Positions 8,136-14,329 of a stretch of DNA of 29,144 nt are shown here, one piece after another. Every line of letters starts with the position of its first letter. Position 1 is the stretch's first letter. The position numbers and the translations under genes are program-made. This DNA is from Methanobacteriota archaeon. Its GTDB lineage: Archaea > Thermoplasmatota > E2 > DHVEG-1. The notes beneath the pieces were generated by a model, which was given only the letters and a program-made list of their open reading frames with translations, did not search any database and was not told the DNA's origin. The stretch is from positions 1 to 29,144 of the forward strand of contig JAPKYG010000148.1 of assembly GCA_026394435.1 (NCBI GenBank), written 5' to 3'.

Positions 8136-8534
8136 ATGAAAGAGATCCACATCTCATCCAAACAACGAAATCAAATGATCGATATCACCGATGATGTTCA
8201 ACATCTAGTAAAAGAAGGAAAAATCAACGAAGGGTACGTCATCATCTATGTGCCTCATACTACAGCAGGGATCACGATCAACGAAGGAGCAGACCCAAGC
8301 GTCCAACAGGACATTATTAAAACATTACAACAACTGATACCAGAAAAAAATAACTACGAACATGAAGAGGGAAATAGTGACGCGCACATTAAAGCAAGCC
8401 TCCTTGGTTCATCGGTAACACTGCTGGTCAACAAAGGAAAACTGGTACTTGGAACATGGCAACATATCTTTTTTTATGAAGGAGATGGGCCACGAAACAG
8501 AATGGTCTATATCCACATAGGTAAAACCAGGTGA
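8136..8534 (+). CDS. YjbQ/UPF0047 family protein
   Basis: 132-aa protein of the UPF0047/YjbQ family, with the hallmark GYVIIYVPHTTAGITINEGADPSV near residues 36-60 and HIKASLLGSSVTLLVNKGKLVLGTWQHIFFYEGDGPR toward the end. Conserved His residues suggest a metal site. Some relatives complement thiamine phosphate synthase mutants, but this is thought to be a side activity and the true role is unknown. The start follows a TATA box by 26 bp, implying a leaderless transcript. Its TGA stop (8532-8534) directly abuts the stop of the convergent small zinc-finger gene. Confidence 0.9.
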   Translation: MKEIHISSKQRNQMIDITDDVQHLVKEGKINEGYVIIYVPHTTAGITINEGADPSVQQDIIKTLQQLIPEKNNYEHEEGNSDAHIKASLLGSSVTLLVNKGKLVLGTWQHIFFYEGDGPRNRMVYIHIGKTR

Positions 8535-8657
8535 TTATGCAAATCCTTTGATTGCCGAAACACATTCTTGACAGATTTTTTTAGGTTTTCCTTTAACATG
8601 GATATGCTTCATTTTTTCTTCTTCAATTTCACAATTACACACAACACATTTTACCAT
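8535..8657 (-). CDS. Tiny Cys4 zinc-ribbon-like protein, 40 aa
   Basis: Reads MVKCVVCNCEIEEEKMKHIH then VKGKPKKICQECVSAIKGFA. CxxC (C4/C7, with C9) and a second CxxC (C29/C32) spaced ~22 residues apart are the pattern of a small zinc ribbon. It lies 18 bp behind the 64-aa Cys-rich gene on the same strand, and a GGAG ribosome site overlaps that upstream stop (spacing about 12 nt to the ATG). The two probably form a bicistron. No exact family was recognised; RNA, DNA or protein binding are all possible. Confidence 0.65.
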   Translation of the reverse strand: MVKCVVCNCEIEEEKMKHIHVKGKPKKICQECVSAIKGFA

Positions 8658-8675
8658 GGTTTTTCATCTCTCCTT

Positions 8676-8870
8676 TTAGCTTCCACCGCGGAAATCATCA
8701 CATGGTTCATCGGCATCCATAGGTCGAGCATGCTCAGCGTGATCAGGTTGAAGACAAATATTAACCTGTATCTTTTTCATTGGTTTTCCACAGCAGGAAG
8801 GTTTTTTCGTTTCATCTTTAACTATTGTTTTTTTTTTACACTTTTGACATTGATAATAGGCAACGGTCAT
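8676..8870 (-). CDS. Small Cys-rich (desulforedoxin/zinc-ribbon-like) protein, 64 aa
   Basis: The N-terminal half has CxxC (C8/C11) and SCCGKPM. This CxxC...CCGxPM layout recalls the rubredoxin-like iron site of desulforedoxin and the N-terminus of desulfoferrodoxin. The second half (QVNICLQPDHAEHARPMDAD, EPCDDFRGG) is acidic with further Cys and His, and resembles uncharacterised small archaeal and bacterial proteins (from memory). It may bind zinc or iron. GAGG lies 7 nt before the ATG. It diverges from the glutaredoxin gene, so a redox role is plausible but only by context. Confidence 0.65.
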   Translation of the reverse strand: MTVAYYQCQKCKKKTIVKDETKKPSCCGKPMKKIQVNICLQPDHAEHARPMDADEPCDDFRGGS

Positions 8871-8964
8871 GCTTCAACCTCATTTATTATATAGTTTTTT
8901 CGTATTTAAAACTAGTTTTTGAAAGAAGCATAAAGCTTTTAGATGCCAAGGAAATATAAGAGTA

Positions 8965-9249
8965 ATGAAATGTGAAATAGTTCCTGGGAAGAAAAAAATG
9001 CATCAGGTGAAAATCTATACCTTAAGCACCTGCGGGTGGTGTAAAAAAACAAAAGAACTACTCAAAGCTCTTGATGTAGAGTATGAATACATTGATGTTG
9101 ATAAGCTGACAGGAAATGATATCATCGAGGCAAACGAAGAAGTAAAAAAATATAATCCATATGGTACGTATCCAACGATCGTCATCGATAAGGGAAAACA
9201 GGTGATCCGTGGGTTTAACGACAAGGAAATTAAGGAGAAACTTAGGTGA
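8965..9249 (+). CDS. Glutaredoxin-like protein (CGWC active site)
   Basis: Thioredoxin-fold disulfide carrier of about 83-94 aa. The active site is CGWC in VKIYTLSTCGWCKKTKELL. The cis-Pro region is YGTYPTIVIDKGKQVIRGFND, matching small glutaredoxins. Starts are ATG 8965 (preceded by AAGGAAA, and about 26 bp after a TATA-like CATAAAGC) or ATG 8998, which would give the compact MHQVKIYT form. The stop overlaps the start region of the FTR-rubredoxin gene (TGATG). Translational coupling with that putative electron donor suggests this is the protein it reduces. Confidence 0.88.
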   Translation: MKCEIVPGKKKMHQVKIYTLSTCGWCKKTKELLKALDVEYEYIDVDKLTGNDIIEANEEVKKYNPYGTYPTIVIDKGKQVIRGFNDKEIKEKLR

Positions 9250-9782
9250 TGACAGAAAGACAGACGATTTTAACCTCCATGCAAAAGAATGCAACGGAGA
9301 ATGGTTACTTCCTGTGTCCTGATGCGCAGCTATTAAATGATCTTATTGACGGGCTGGCAACGAACACGAATCGGCATGGGTACGGGTCGTGTCCGTGTCG
9401 GGTCTCATGTGGCAGTAAAAAATACGATGTGGATATCATCTGTCCGTGTGAGTATCGGGATGCAGATATAGATGAGTTTGGTATGTGCTACTGCGGGTTG
9501 TTTGTAAGTAAGCAGATAAAAGAGAATCCTTCACAGATGGGGCCGATCCCGGAACGACGCCCAAGAGAAGTTCAAGACGCTGCGTTTTCTGCCATAGAAA
9601 CAAAACAACATACATCGGCGAAGTCAAAAACAATTCCCGTACAATCAACAACCTCAGTGCCAGCTATCCCTGTATGGCGGTGCAGCGTATGTGGTTATTT
9701 ATGTGCACGAGAAATACCACCGCCAATCTGCCCGATTTGTAAAGCAAAATCAGAACGATTCGAACAATTCGCTCTTAGTTAA
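9249..9782 (+). CDS. Ferredoxin:thioredoxin reductase catalytic subunit fused to rubredoxin-like domain
   Basis: The N-terminal ~110 residues are an FTR catalytic (beta) chain. HGYGSCPCRVS, IICPCEYRD and GMCYCGLF hold the three CxC/CPC pairs that bind a [4Fe-4S] cluster and form the adjacent redox disulfide. A linker rich in Ser/Thr/Lys follows. Residues ~147-175 are rubredoxin-like: VWRCSVCGYLCAREIPPPIC and PICKAKSERFEQF with two CxxC knuckles. No separate FTR variable subunit is nearby, as for the FTR-like ferredoxin:disulfide reductases of anaerobic archaea. The likely job is to pass ferredoxin electrons to the glutaredoxin encoded just upstream. ATG 9249 overlaps the glutaredoxin TGA by 1 nt, and AAGGAG lies 11 nt upstream. 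Confidence 0.9.
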   Translation: MTERQTILTSMQKNATENGYFLCPDAQLLNDLIDGLATNTNRHGYGSCPCRVSCGSKKYDVDIICPCEYRDADIDEFGMCYCGLFVSKQIKENPSQMGPIPERRPREVQDAAFSAIETKQHTSAKSKTIPVQSTTSVPAIPVWRCSVCGYLCAREIPPPICPICKAKSERFEQFALS

Positions 9783-9794
9783 AAAGAGTTATTA

Positions 9795-10229
9795 TTAGAT
9801 AATCTCACGAATTTTTTTCATGATTTCTTCTTTCTGTGATGCGTCTAATTCTTGATCAAGTTTTGGGTACAATGATACTTCCTCAAATGTTTTATGTGCC
9901 ATAATTAACTCTTTGAATTCATCATAATCAATGGGTCGCTGCCACATCAGATTTTTTCTCATCACCCGCAGTCTATTCAGAATATCATTGTGTTGTTGGA
10001 TAAGTTCTGGTACCATCTTATAACCTTCCACGATGTTTATCGGTTTATACGAGGTAAAAATAGCTTTTTCTTCAATAAAAATATGTTTTTCCAGCTCCCA
10101 TTCGAAGGTATCAAACACCTTCATTGTAGAGATAAGCTCCATCCCGATACTTTTTTCAACATCGAGTAAAAGTTTCACAATTTTCCCATGGTCTTTAATC
10201 ATTAAATCAAGAATTGCTGTTGATTTCAT
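9795..10229 (-). CDS. Hemerythrin HHE-domain protein
   Basis: 144-aa four-helix-bundle protein with diiron ligands in order: H14 in LMIKDHGKIV, LEKHIFIEEKAIF, IQQHNDIL and MAHKTFEEVSLYP. The EEVSLYP tail fits the second HxxxE ligand helix. Such proteins bind O2 or NO or help protect or repair iron centres. Here, beside FTR, a Cys-bearing regulator and DNA-repair genes, an oxidative-stress role is a fair inference. GGAGG lies about 11 nt before the ATG, and a TATA-like CCTTATAAAG (minus strand) lies ~50 bp upstream. Confidence 0.88.
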   Translation of the reverse strand: MKSTAILDLMIKDHGKIVKLLLDVEKSIGMELISTMKVFDTFEWELEKHIFIEEKAIFTSYKPINIVEGYKMVPELIQQHNDILNRLRVMRKNLMWQRPIDYDEFKELIMAHKTFEEVSLYPKLDQELDASQKEEIMKKIREII

Positions 10230-10304
10230 CTACTCTCAGCCTCCATATTGTACCATAAGGAATAGATAAGAAAACTCTTTATAAGGATAGCTTCCGTGTA
10301 ATAA

Positions 10305-10643
10305 TTATTTTTCTGATGGGCAGGAGTTGCATGCAGAAGGGAAGACTCCCTTTGCCCTGAATATTTTGCAGATGCGGCAGGTTTCTTCGATGACATTTGT
10401 ATCGGTGTTGTTGAGGATGCGTTCTGTAGAGAGGTTGATTTCTTTGATGAGCTCTTGATCGTCTATCTTGACATTTCCTCGTTTGTGAGAGAGGTATTGA
10501 CAGATTGCCGCGGGTGTCACTCCGAGTTTTTCTGCGGCTTCTTTTTGGTTTAATCCGAAATTGGTTATCATGCTTTCCGCGATTTCTTTTCGGATGACAG
10601 GAAGTCCGTTCCACATCACATATTCACAAGGAGTGCGTTTCAT
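10305..10643 (-). CDS. HTH transcriptional regulator with C-terminal four-Cys motif
   Basis: 112-aa regulator. Residues ~22-52 form a Cro/XRE-like helix-turn-helix (NQKEAAEKLGVTPAAICQYLS). The C-terminus has CRIC and, ten residues on, CNSC, a CxxC-x10-CxxC cluster suited to zinc or a [4Fe-4S] redox sensor. This architecture recalls predicted archaeal regulators of the COG2522 type. ATG 10643 is chosen over an in-frame TTG at 10655. AT-rich TATA-like sequence at about 10665-10678 gives a leaderless start. An ACAATTGTTAAT half-operator lies between box and start, implying autoregulation. The same core lies in a perfect palindrome at 10773-10792. Confidence 0.8.
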   Translation of the reverse strand: MKRTPCEYVMWNGLPVIRKEIAESMITNFGLNQKEAAEKLGVTPAAICQYLSHKRGNVKIDDQELIKEINLSTERILNNTDTNVIEETCRICKIFRAKGVFPSACNSCPSEK

Positions 10644-10651
10644 CAAAGGGT

Positions 10652-10663
10652 ACAATTGTTAAT
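10652..10663. promoter_or_regulatory. Operator-like site at the HTH gene start
   Basis: ACAATTGTTAAT repeats 12 of the 20 bases of the palindrome at 10773-10792. It lies between the likely TATA box of the HTH gene and its ATG at 10643, over the expected transcription start, where a bound repressor would block initiation. Only one flank is conserved, so it may be a weaker site. Confidence 0.5.
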
Positions 10664-10756
10664 TTATACTTATAATTAGTGTTTTAACTTTTTGAGAAAT
10701 TGATGGTTGTGAATATGGTAAAGGGGTTGCATATAGAAAAACAGGGGGGCGAAAGA

Positions 10757-10764
10757 TTTAAATA
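10757..10764 (+). promoter_or_regulatory. Strong BRE/TATA promoter
   Basis: TTTAAATA preceded by CGAAAGA is close to the archaeal consensus of a purine-rich BRE followed by TTTAWATA. The predicted start is near 10787, inside the 20-bp palindrome. The nearest gene start downstream (10980) is nearly 200 nt away, so the promoter drives a long leader or a non-coding RNA. Confidence 0.6.
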
Positions 10765-10772
10765 TAGTAGGT

Positions 10773-10792
10773 CTATTAACAATTGTTAATAG
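10773..10792. promoter_or_regulatory. Perfect 20-bp palindromic operator
   Basis: CTATTAACAATTGTTAATAG is fully self-complementary. It covers the predicted transcription start of the promoter at 10757-10764 and shares its core with the site at the HTH gene start. The adjacent divergent HTH regulator is the natural candidate to bind it (inference). Confidence 0.65.
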
Positions 10793-10951
10793 TGGTATAT
10801 TGGGGATAAAATAAGAAGAAACCAAAAAACTCACATTAACACGCGTGGAGATGTAAAAACAAACGGGGGAAAAATTTTTGCATCCCATCCTTTCCTCCTC
10901 TCCTCACCAACCTAATACCTCCGTTTGTCTTACATCTTCCACCATATTTTT
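10787..10951 (+). ncRNA. Candidate structured RNA or leader with long stem and pyrimidine-rich loop
   Basis: No ORF with start signals fills this stretch. The arm at 10845-10869 pairs with 10918-10942. The two 25-nt arms match over about 23 positions with one bulge, one small internal loop and one G-U pair. The loop of 48 nt (10870-10917) is almost pure C/T in its centre and holds CCTCC and CTCCTCACC runs. A T-run (10947-10951) follows the second arm, like a terminator. Upstream lie a strong promoter and operator. It could be a free RNA of about 165 nt or a regulatory leader of the glycosylase gene at 10980. That gene may also have its own weak TATA near 10950-10958. Confidence 0.45.
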
Positions 10952-10979
10952 CAATAAAAAATCTCGAAGCTGTGACACT

Positions 10980-11603
10980 ATGAACCAACTATTTCAGAAA
11001 ATTCAATCATTAAAAAACAGTAACGTAAACACCCAAGTAAATAAAAGAATCAAGGAGTTCAAAAAAATAAACAAAAACTCCTCAGATGAACTATTCAAAG
11101 AAATGTGTTTCTGTATTCTTACCGCAAACTTCAGCGCAGAACGAGGCATGCATATCCATAAAAAACTCAGCAAGTGTTTTCTCACCGATTCACAAGAAAC
11201 ACTTGCAATAAAACTAAAAAACAGCGGCTATCGATTCCCAAACACAAGAGCAGGCTATATCACCGAATCAACGAAATGCAAAGATACCCTCCAAACGATC
11301 ATCTCGTCTCTTAAAGGAGAAGAACGACGAGAATGGCTTGTAAAAAACATCAAAGGACTTGGATTCAAAGAAGCGAGTCATTTCCTCAGAAACATCGGAT
11401 TTGATGACTATGCAATTATTGATTCCCATATCCTTGAGTTGCTCGAGCGATATAAGTTCATCAAACAACCAAAGACGCTTACGAGAAAAAAATATATGGA
11501 AATTGAAAGAATCTTACAAACAATCGCAACACAAACTAATCTCACACTTGCGGAACTCGACTTATACCTCTGGTACATGGAAACCGGAAAAATATTCAAA
11601 TAG
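10980..11603 (+). CDS. ogg: 8-oxoguanine DNA glycosylase/AP lyase, Ogg2-type
   Basis: Base-excision repair enzyme of the HhH-GPD fold, 207 aa, removing 8-oxoguanine and nicking the abasic site. The archaeal Ogg2 pattern is present: FKEMCFCILTANFSAERG, then the hairpin LVKNIKGLGFKEASHFLRNIG with the catalytic Lys, and YAIIDSHILELL with the catalytic Asp. The C-terminus LAELDLYLWYMETGKIFK is typical of Ogg2, in which C-terminal residues help recognise the base. The frame runs upstream to a TTG at 10878, but that would lie in the hairpin and loop region and is not conserved, so ATG 10980 is preferred. alkD follows after 33 bp. Confidence 0.9.
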   Translation: MNQLFQKIQSLKNSNVNTQVNKRIKEFKKINKNSSDELFKEMCFCILTANFSAERGMHIHKKLSKCFLTDSQETLAIKLKNSGYRFPNTRAGYITESTKCKDTLQTIISSLKGEERREWLVKNIKGLGFKEASHFLRNIGFDDYAIIDSHILELLERYKFIKQPKTLTRKKYMEIERILQTIATQTNLTLAELDLYLWYMETGKIFK

Positions 11604-11636
11604 AAAAAGATATGAGACGTACAAACGGTGATATAC

Positions 11637-12329
11637 ATGGACTACGAAGAAATCCTTCAGAAACTGAAATCACTCTCAAACCCTGAAAATATCAAGGGAA
11701 TGGCACGGTACGGGATCAATCTTCAGAACAATCTAGGTATTTCGATTTACATTCTTAGACCATTAGCAAAGGAAATCGGTACGAATCATAACCTTGCGTT
11801 ACAACTCTGGGACTCAGGAATTCATGATGCTCGATTACTCGCTGTCTTCATCGAGGATCCCGCACAAATCACCGGTGAACAAATGGATCGATGGGTACAG
11901 ACGTTTGACTCTTGGGACGTCTGCGATCAAGCATGCACAAGCCTTTTTGATCAGACCGTATATGCGTGGAAAAAAGTGTTCAAATGGGCGGAGAGAAATG
12001 AAGAATTTGTGAGACGTGCGGCATTCTCCTTAGTTGCAGGCCTTGCAGTCCATGATAAAAACGCAACAGACCACGAGTTCGAAACAGTATTTCCGTTGAT
12101 TAAACAATATGCTGTGGATGAACGGAACTATGTGAAGAAAGCAGTCAACTGGGCGCTCAGAAATATTGGAAAAAGAAACATCAGATTGAATAAAAAAACA
12201 ATACAGCTAGCTGAAGAAATTCTTACCATGAAATCAAGATCTGCTAAATGGATAGCTCACGATGCGCTTCGGGAACTCCGCAGTGAAAAAGTACAGCAAA
12301 AACTAGAAAGGAAAAAGAAGGGAAAATAA
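11637..12329 (+). CDS. AlkD-like DNA alkylation repair protein
   Basis: All-helical HEAT-like repeat protein of 230 aa from the AlkD/AlkC superfamily, which excises positively charged alkylpurines without flipping the base. Typical segments: MARYGINLQNNLGISIYILR, LALQLWDSGIHDARLLAVFIEDP, DSWDVCDQACTSLF, FVRRAAFSLVAGLAVH and YVKKAVNWALRNIGKRN. The AlkD catalytic Asp and Trp fall in the DSWDVCDQ region. ATG 11637 is chosen over GTG 11628. The gene follows ogg closely, so the pair would give joint repair of oxidised and alkylated bases. It converges on the ferredoxin gene. Confidence 0.88.
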   Translation: MDYEEILQKLKSLSNPENIKGMARYGINLQNNLGISIYILRPLAKEIGTNHNLALQLWDSGIHDARLLAVFIEDPAQITGEQMDRWVQTFDSWDVCDQACTSLFDQTVYAWKKVFKWAERNEEFVRRAAFSLVAGLAVHDKNATDHEFETVFPLIKQYAVDERNYVKKAVNWALRNIGKRNIRLNKKTIQLAEEILTMKSRSAKWIAHDALRELRSEKVQQKLERKKKGK

Positions 12330-12341
12330 AGTAATAATTAT

Positions 12342-12509
12342 TTAGAGACTGATTGCTTGAACTGGACATTCATCAACGCAGGTACCGCAGTCAATGCAGG
12401 TGTCTTCGTTGATCTCTGCTTTCTCAACGACTTTAATCGCCTCGACAGGGCACACTGATTCACAAGCGGCACAGCCGGTACATATTACTTTATCTACTTT
12501 TACTGCCAT
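12342..12509 (-). CDS. 2[4Fe-4S] ferredoxin, 55 aa
   Basis: A small electron carrier read on the minus strand: MAVKVDKVICTGCAACESVC, then PVEAI, and later CIDCGTCVDECPVQAISL. Both cluster motifs are complete CxxCxxCxxxCP: C10/C13/C16/C20 and C38/C41/C44/C48. It is a clostridial-type ferredoxin that likely serves anaerobic enzymes such as hydrogenase, NrdG or the FTR-like reductase in this window. GAGGT lies 8 nt before the ATG and a TATA-like GATAAATAG lies further upstream. The stop lies 12 bp from the convergent alkD stop. Confidence 0.9.
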   Translation of the reverse strand: MAVKVDKVICTGCAACESVCPVEAIKVVEKAEINEDTCIDCGTCVDECPVQAISL

Positions 12510-12654
12510 AATTGTTTACCTCGTTGCACCCCCGAAGAGAGTTTTCCTATTTATCTTTTACCGTTTGTATCCTAAGAAATACAGTTTTCATAAATATCGA
12601 GTGTATGTGTTTTGAGAATCCCATACTTTTCAATCCCACCTCCCATCCAGCTTC

Positions 12655-12885
12655 TTATTTTGGTTTATACTTCTCCATCTTTTTATTCGCTCGCTTATTA
12701 TTTAAAGTAAAATAGAGATAAACAAAGCCAAGTTCAAATGCAAAGATGAGGAGAAAATAAAAGAAGGTAAAGCTGATTTTTTTAATCTCGAACCCGTATG
12801 AAAGAGTGACAGATCCAAGGAACGGAATGAACATACCAATCAATATCAGCAAAAGCACCAGGATGATATCTCTTTTCTTCCCCAT
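12655..12885 (-). CDS. Small two-helix membrane protein, 76 aa
   Basis: Hydrophobic segments at about residues 6-28 (DIILVLLLILIGMFIPFLGS) and 40-62 (TFFYFLLIFAFELGFVYLYF). Lys-rich ends (MGKKR and NNKRANKKMEKYKPK) predict both termini inside. No family recognised. The start overlaps the end of the upstream ORF by 40 bp in another frame and has no clear ribosome site, so translation may depend on that gene. A sequence error or frameshift joining the two is also possible. Confidence 0.6.
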   Translation of the reverse strand: MGKKRDIILVLLLILIGMFIPFLGSVTLSYGFEIKKISFTFFYFLLIFAFELGFVYLYFTLNNKRANKKMEKYKPK

Positions 12886-13253
12886 GGATAAGAATCGATA
12901 ACCACATTCCTATTAAAAGGTATTTCTGCTTTTACAAACAACTTCTTGGAGGTTTTATCCTCTACGATTACGTTTAGACCAATGGCTATTCCACAGTCAC
13001 CATTCGGCACATTCTGATGAACAACCGGGTCCAACCCCGTTTTTTGTGTACTCTTTGTGCTACTTCTCAGTGATAACAATATCATATGACACAAAAAATC
13101 AGTCATCCCAACAGTTTTCATTTGTTCATCCTGAGCAAGTTCATTCGCAGTATCGGTGAGTGCATCGATAAATGTTGTAAAAGTCCTCTCGCGATTAACA
13201 GATTCGTGGCACTGGATCACCCAATGGTTTATGGATGATTCGTTTGCCACCAA
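12846..13253 (-). CDS. Hypothetical protein overlapping the hypE 3' end
   Basis: Fills the gap between hypE and the small membrane protein. Segments FTTFIDALTDTANELAQDEQMKT and GIAIGLNVIVEDKTSKKLFVKAEIPFN alternate like a folded alpha/beta protein, and codon choice resembles its neighbours, which argues that it is real. No family is recognised. The start is unclear. TTG 13253 has GGAG 7 nt upstream but lies inside hypE. GTG 13220 is another option. ATG 13121 gives a 91-aa form outside hypE. Its end overlaps the next gene by 40 bp, which is odd and could mean a frameshifted two-part membrane protein. Confidence 0.4.
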   Translation of the reverse strand: MVANESSINHWVIQCHESVNRERTFTTFIDALTDTANELAQDEQMKTVGMTDFLCHMILLSLRSSTKSTQKTGLDPVVHQNVPNGDCGIAIGLNVIVEDKTSKKLFVKAEIPFNRNVVIDSYPWGRKEISSWCFC

Positions 13254-14247
13254 CCATGGTCTCCATAACAACACCATGGACATGGCTTGTTGCTTCTCCT
13301 ATAATTGCTGCGTGTCTCCCCAAAGGATGTTTTTTCAGAACATCAAGAACATCATCTGCTTTTTCTTTCACAACACCAAGGACGACTTTTCCTTCATTTC
13401 CGATCTCCAAGGGATCAATTCCGAGCAGGTCACAGGCGGATCGTACACCATCGGGAATGGGAACAGCGTCTTCATGAAGAATAATTCCTACCTTTGATTT
13501 CTCGCTGAACTCGTTGACCGTGTTTGCAAGTCCTCCCCGGGTAGGGTCTTTTGCAGAGACAACGCCTCCCTCAACAAGTATCTTTTCTATGAGCCCATTG
13601 ACCGGCGCGATATCTGACTTGATGGTGGTTTCAAACCCGTATCCCTCACGAAACGACAACAGAGCAATACCGTGTTCACCGATATTGCCGGAGAGAATAA
13701 TCATATCTCCTTTTGAAAGATTGGAATCAAGCAGCCATCGTTGATTGAATGCGCGATGTCGTTTCACAACCTTAATGTTACTTTCAAGATATTTACCTCG
13801 TTTCCCGATGCCGCTGGTATTTATCATGAATTCTTGGATCGCGCCTTTTTCAACTACCTTTGTATCTCCAGTGATGATTGGGACACCTGCTTTGTTTGCG
13901 GTTGTTGACATGCTTTTCACAATGGTTTCGAAGGTGTCCATGGAGAAACCTTCTTCAATGATGAACCCTGCAGAAAGAGCAAGCGGTGTTGCTCCCATAA
14001 CTGCGACATCGTTAATGGTACCACAGACCGCAAGAGACCCGATGTCACCGCCAGGAAAAATCAATGGTTGCACGGTATGAGAGTCTGTTGAAAACACAAT
14101 ATCATCAATAACTGCAGCATCATCAAGAGCAGCAAGAGAGACCTCAGCAGTTCCTTGTTTCTTGAAATATTTCAGGATGCTTTGTTTGATAAGCTGATCC
14201 ATGAGTTCGCCGCCAGCTCCTTGCGCGAGTGTGATTTTACTTGCCAT
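13195..14247 (-). CDS. hypE: Carbamoyl dehydratase HypE ([NiFe]-hydrogenase maturation)
   Basis: 350-aa HypE, which with HypF turns carbamoyl phosphate into the cyanide ligands of the [NiFe] centre. Diagnostic parts: ITLAQGAGGELMDQLI at the N-terminus, FSTDSHTVQPLIFPGGDIGSLAVCGTINDVAVMGA with the PurM-type ATP site, IITGDTKVVEKG, VSAKDPTRGGLANTVNE, and the C-terminal PRIC. The last Cys receives the carbamoyl group that becomes thiocyanate. GGAG lies 6 nt before the ATG. With the protease gene at 14612 it shows that the organism makes a [NiFe]-hydrogenase encoded elsewhere. Confidence 0.96.
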   Translation of the reverse strand: MASKITLAQGAGGELMDQLIKQSILKYFKKQGTAEVSLAALDDAAVIDDIVFSTDSHTVQPLIFPGGDIGSLAVCGTINDVAVMGATPLALSAGFIIEEGFSMDTFETIVKSMSTTANKAGVPIITGDTKVVEKGAIQEFMINTSGIGKRGKYLESNIKVVKRHRAFNQRWLLDSNLSKGDMIILSGNIGEHGIALLSFREGYGFETTIKSDIAPVNGLIEKILVEGGVVSAKDPTRGGLANTVNEFSEKSKVGIILHEDAVPIPDGVRSACDLLGIDPLEIGNEGKVVLGVVKEKADDVLDVLKKHPLGRHAAIIGEATSHVHGVVMETMVGGKRIIHKPLGDPVPRIC

Positions 14248-14329
14248 TGCTTCTCCAAGAACATTGTTTTTGTATGGTATGCGATGGAGAGGATTTATTT
14301 ATATTCTCTGTTACCATCACTGAAAATAT

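Noticed and set aside
8568..8894. 108-aa plus-strand ORF rich in Phe
   Set aside because: It is the antisense of two small minus-strand genes with Cys motifs and ribosome sites; the poly-Phe bias is typical of reverse reading of Lys-rich genes.
10279..10614. 111-aa Arg-rich minus-strand ORF
   Set aside because: Out-of-frame shadow of the HTH regulator gene, with biased Arg/His composition.
10878..10979. N-terminal extension of the Ogg protein from TTG
   Set aside because: The extra 34 residues are read from the hairpin loop and second arm, are not Ogg-like, and ATG 10980 gives the family length.
13235..14080. Three plus-strand ORFs over hypE
   Set aside because: hypE on the minus strand is complete with all family motifs including the final Cys. 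These frames have no recognisable domain.
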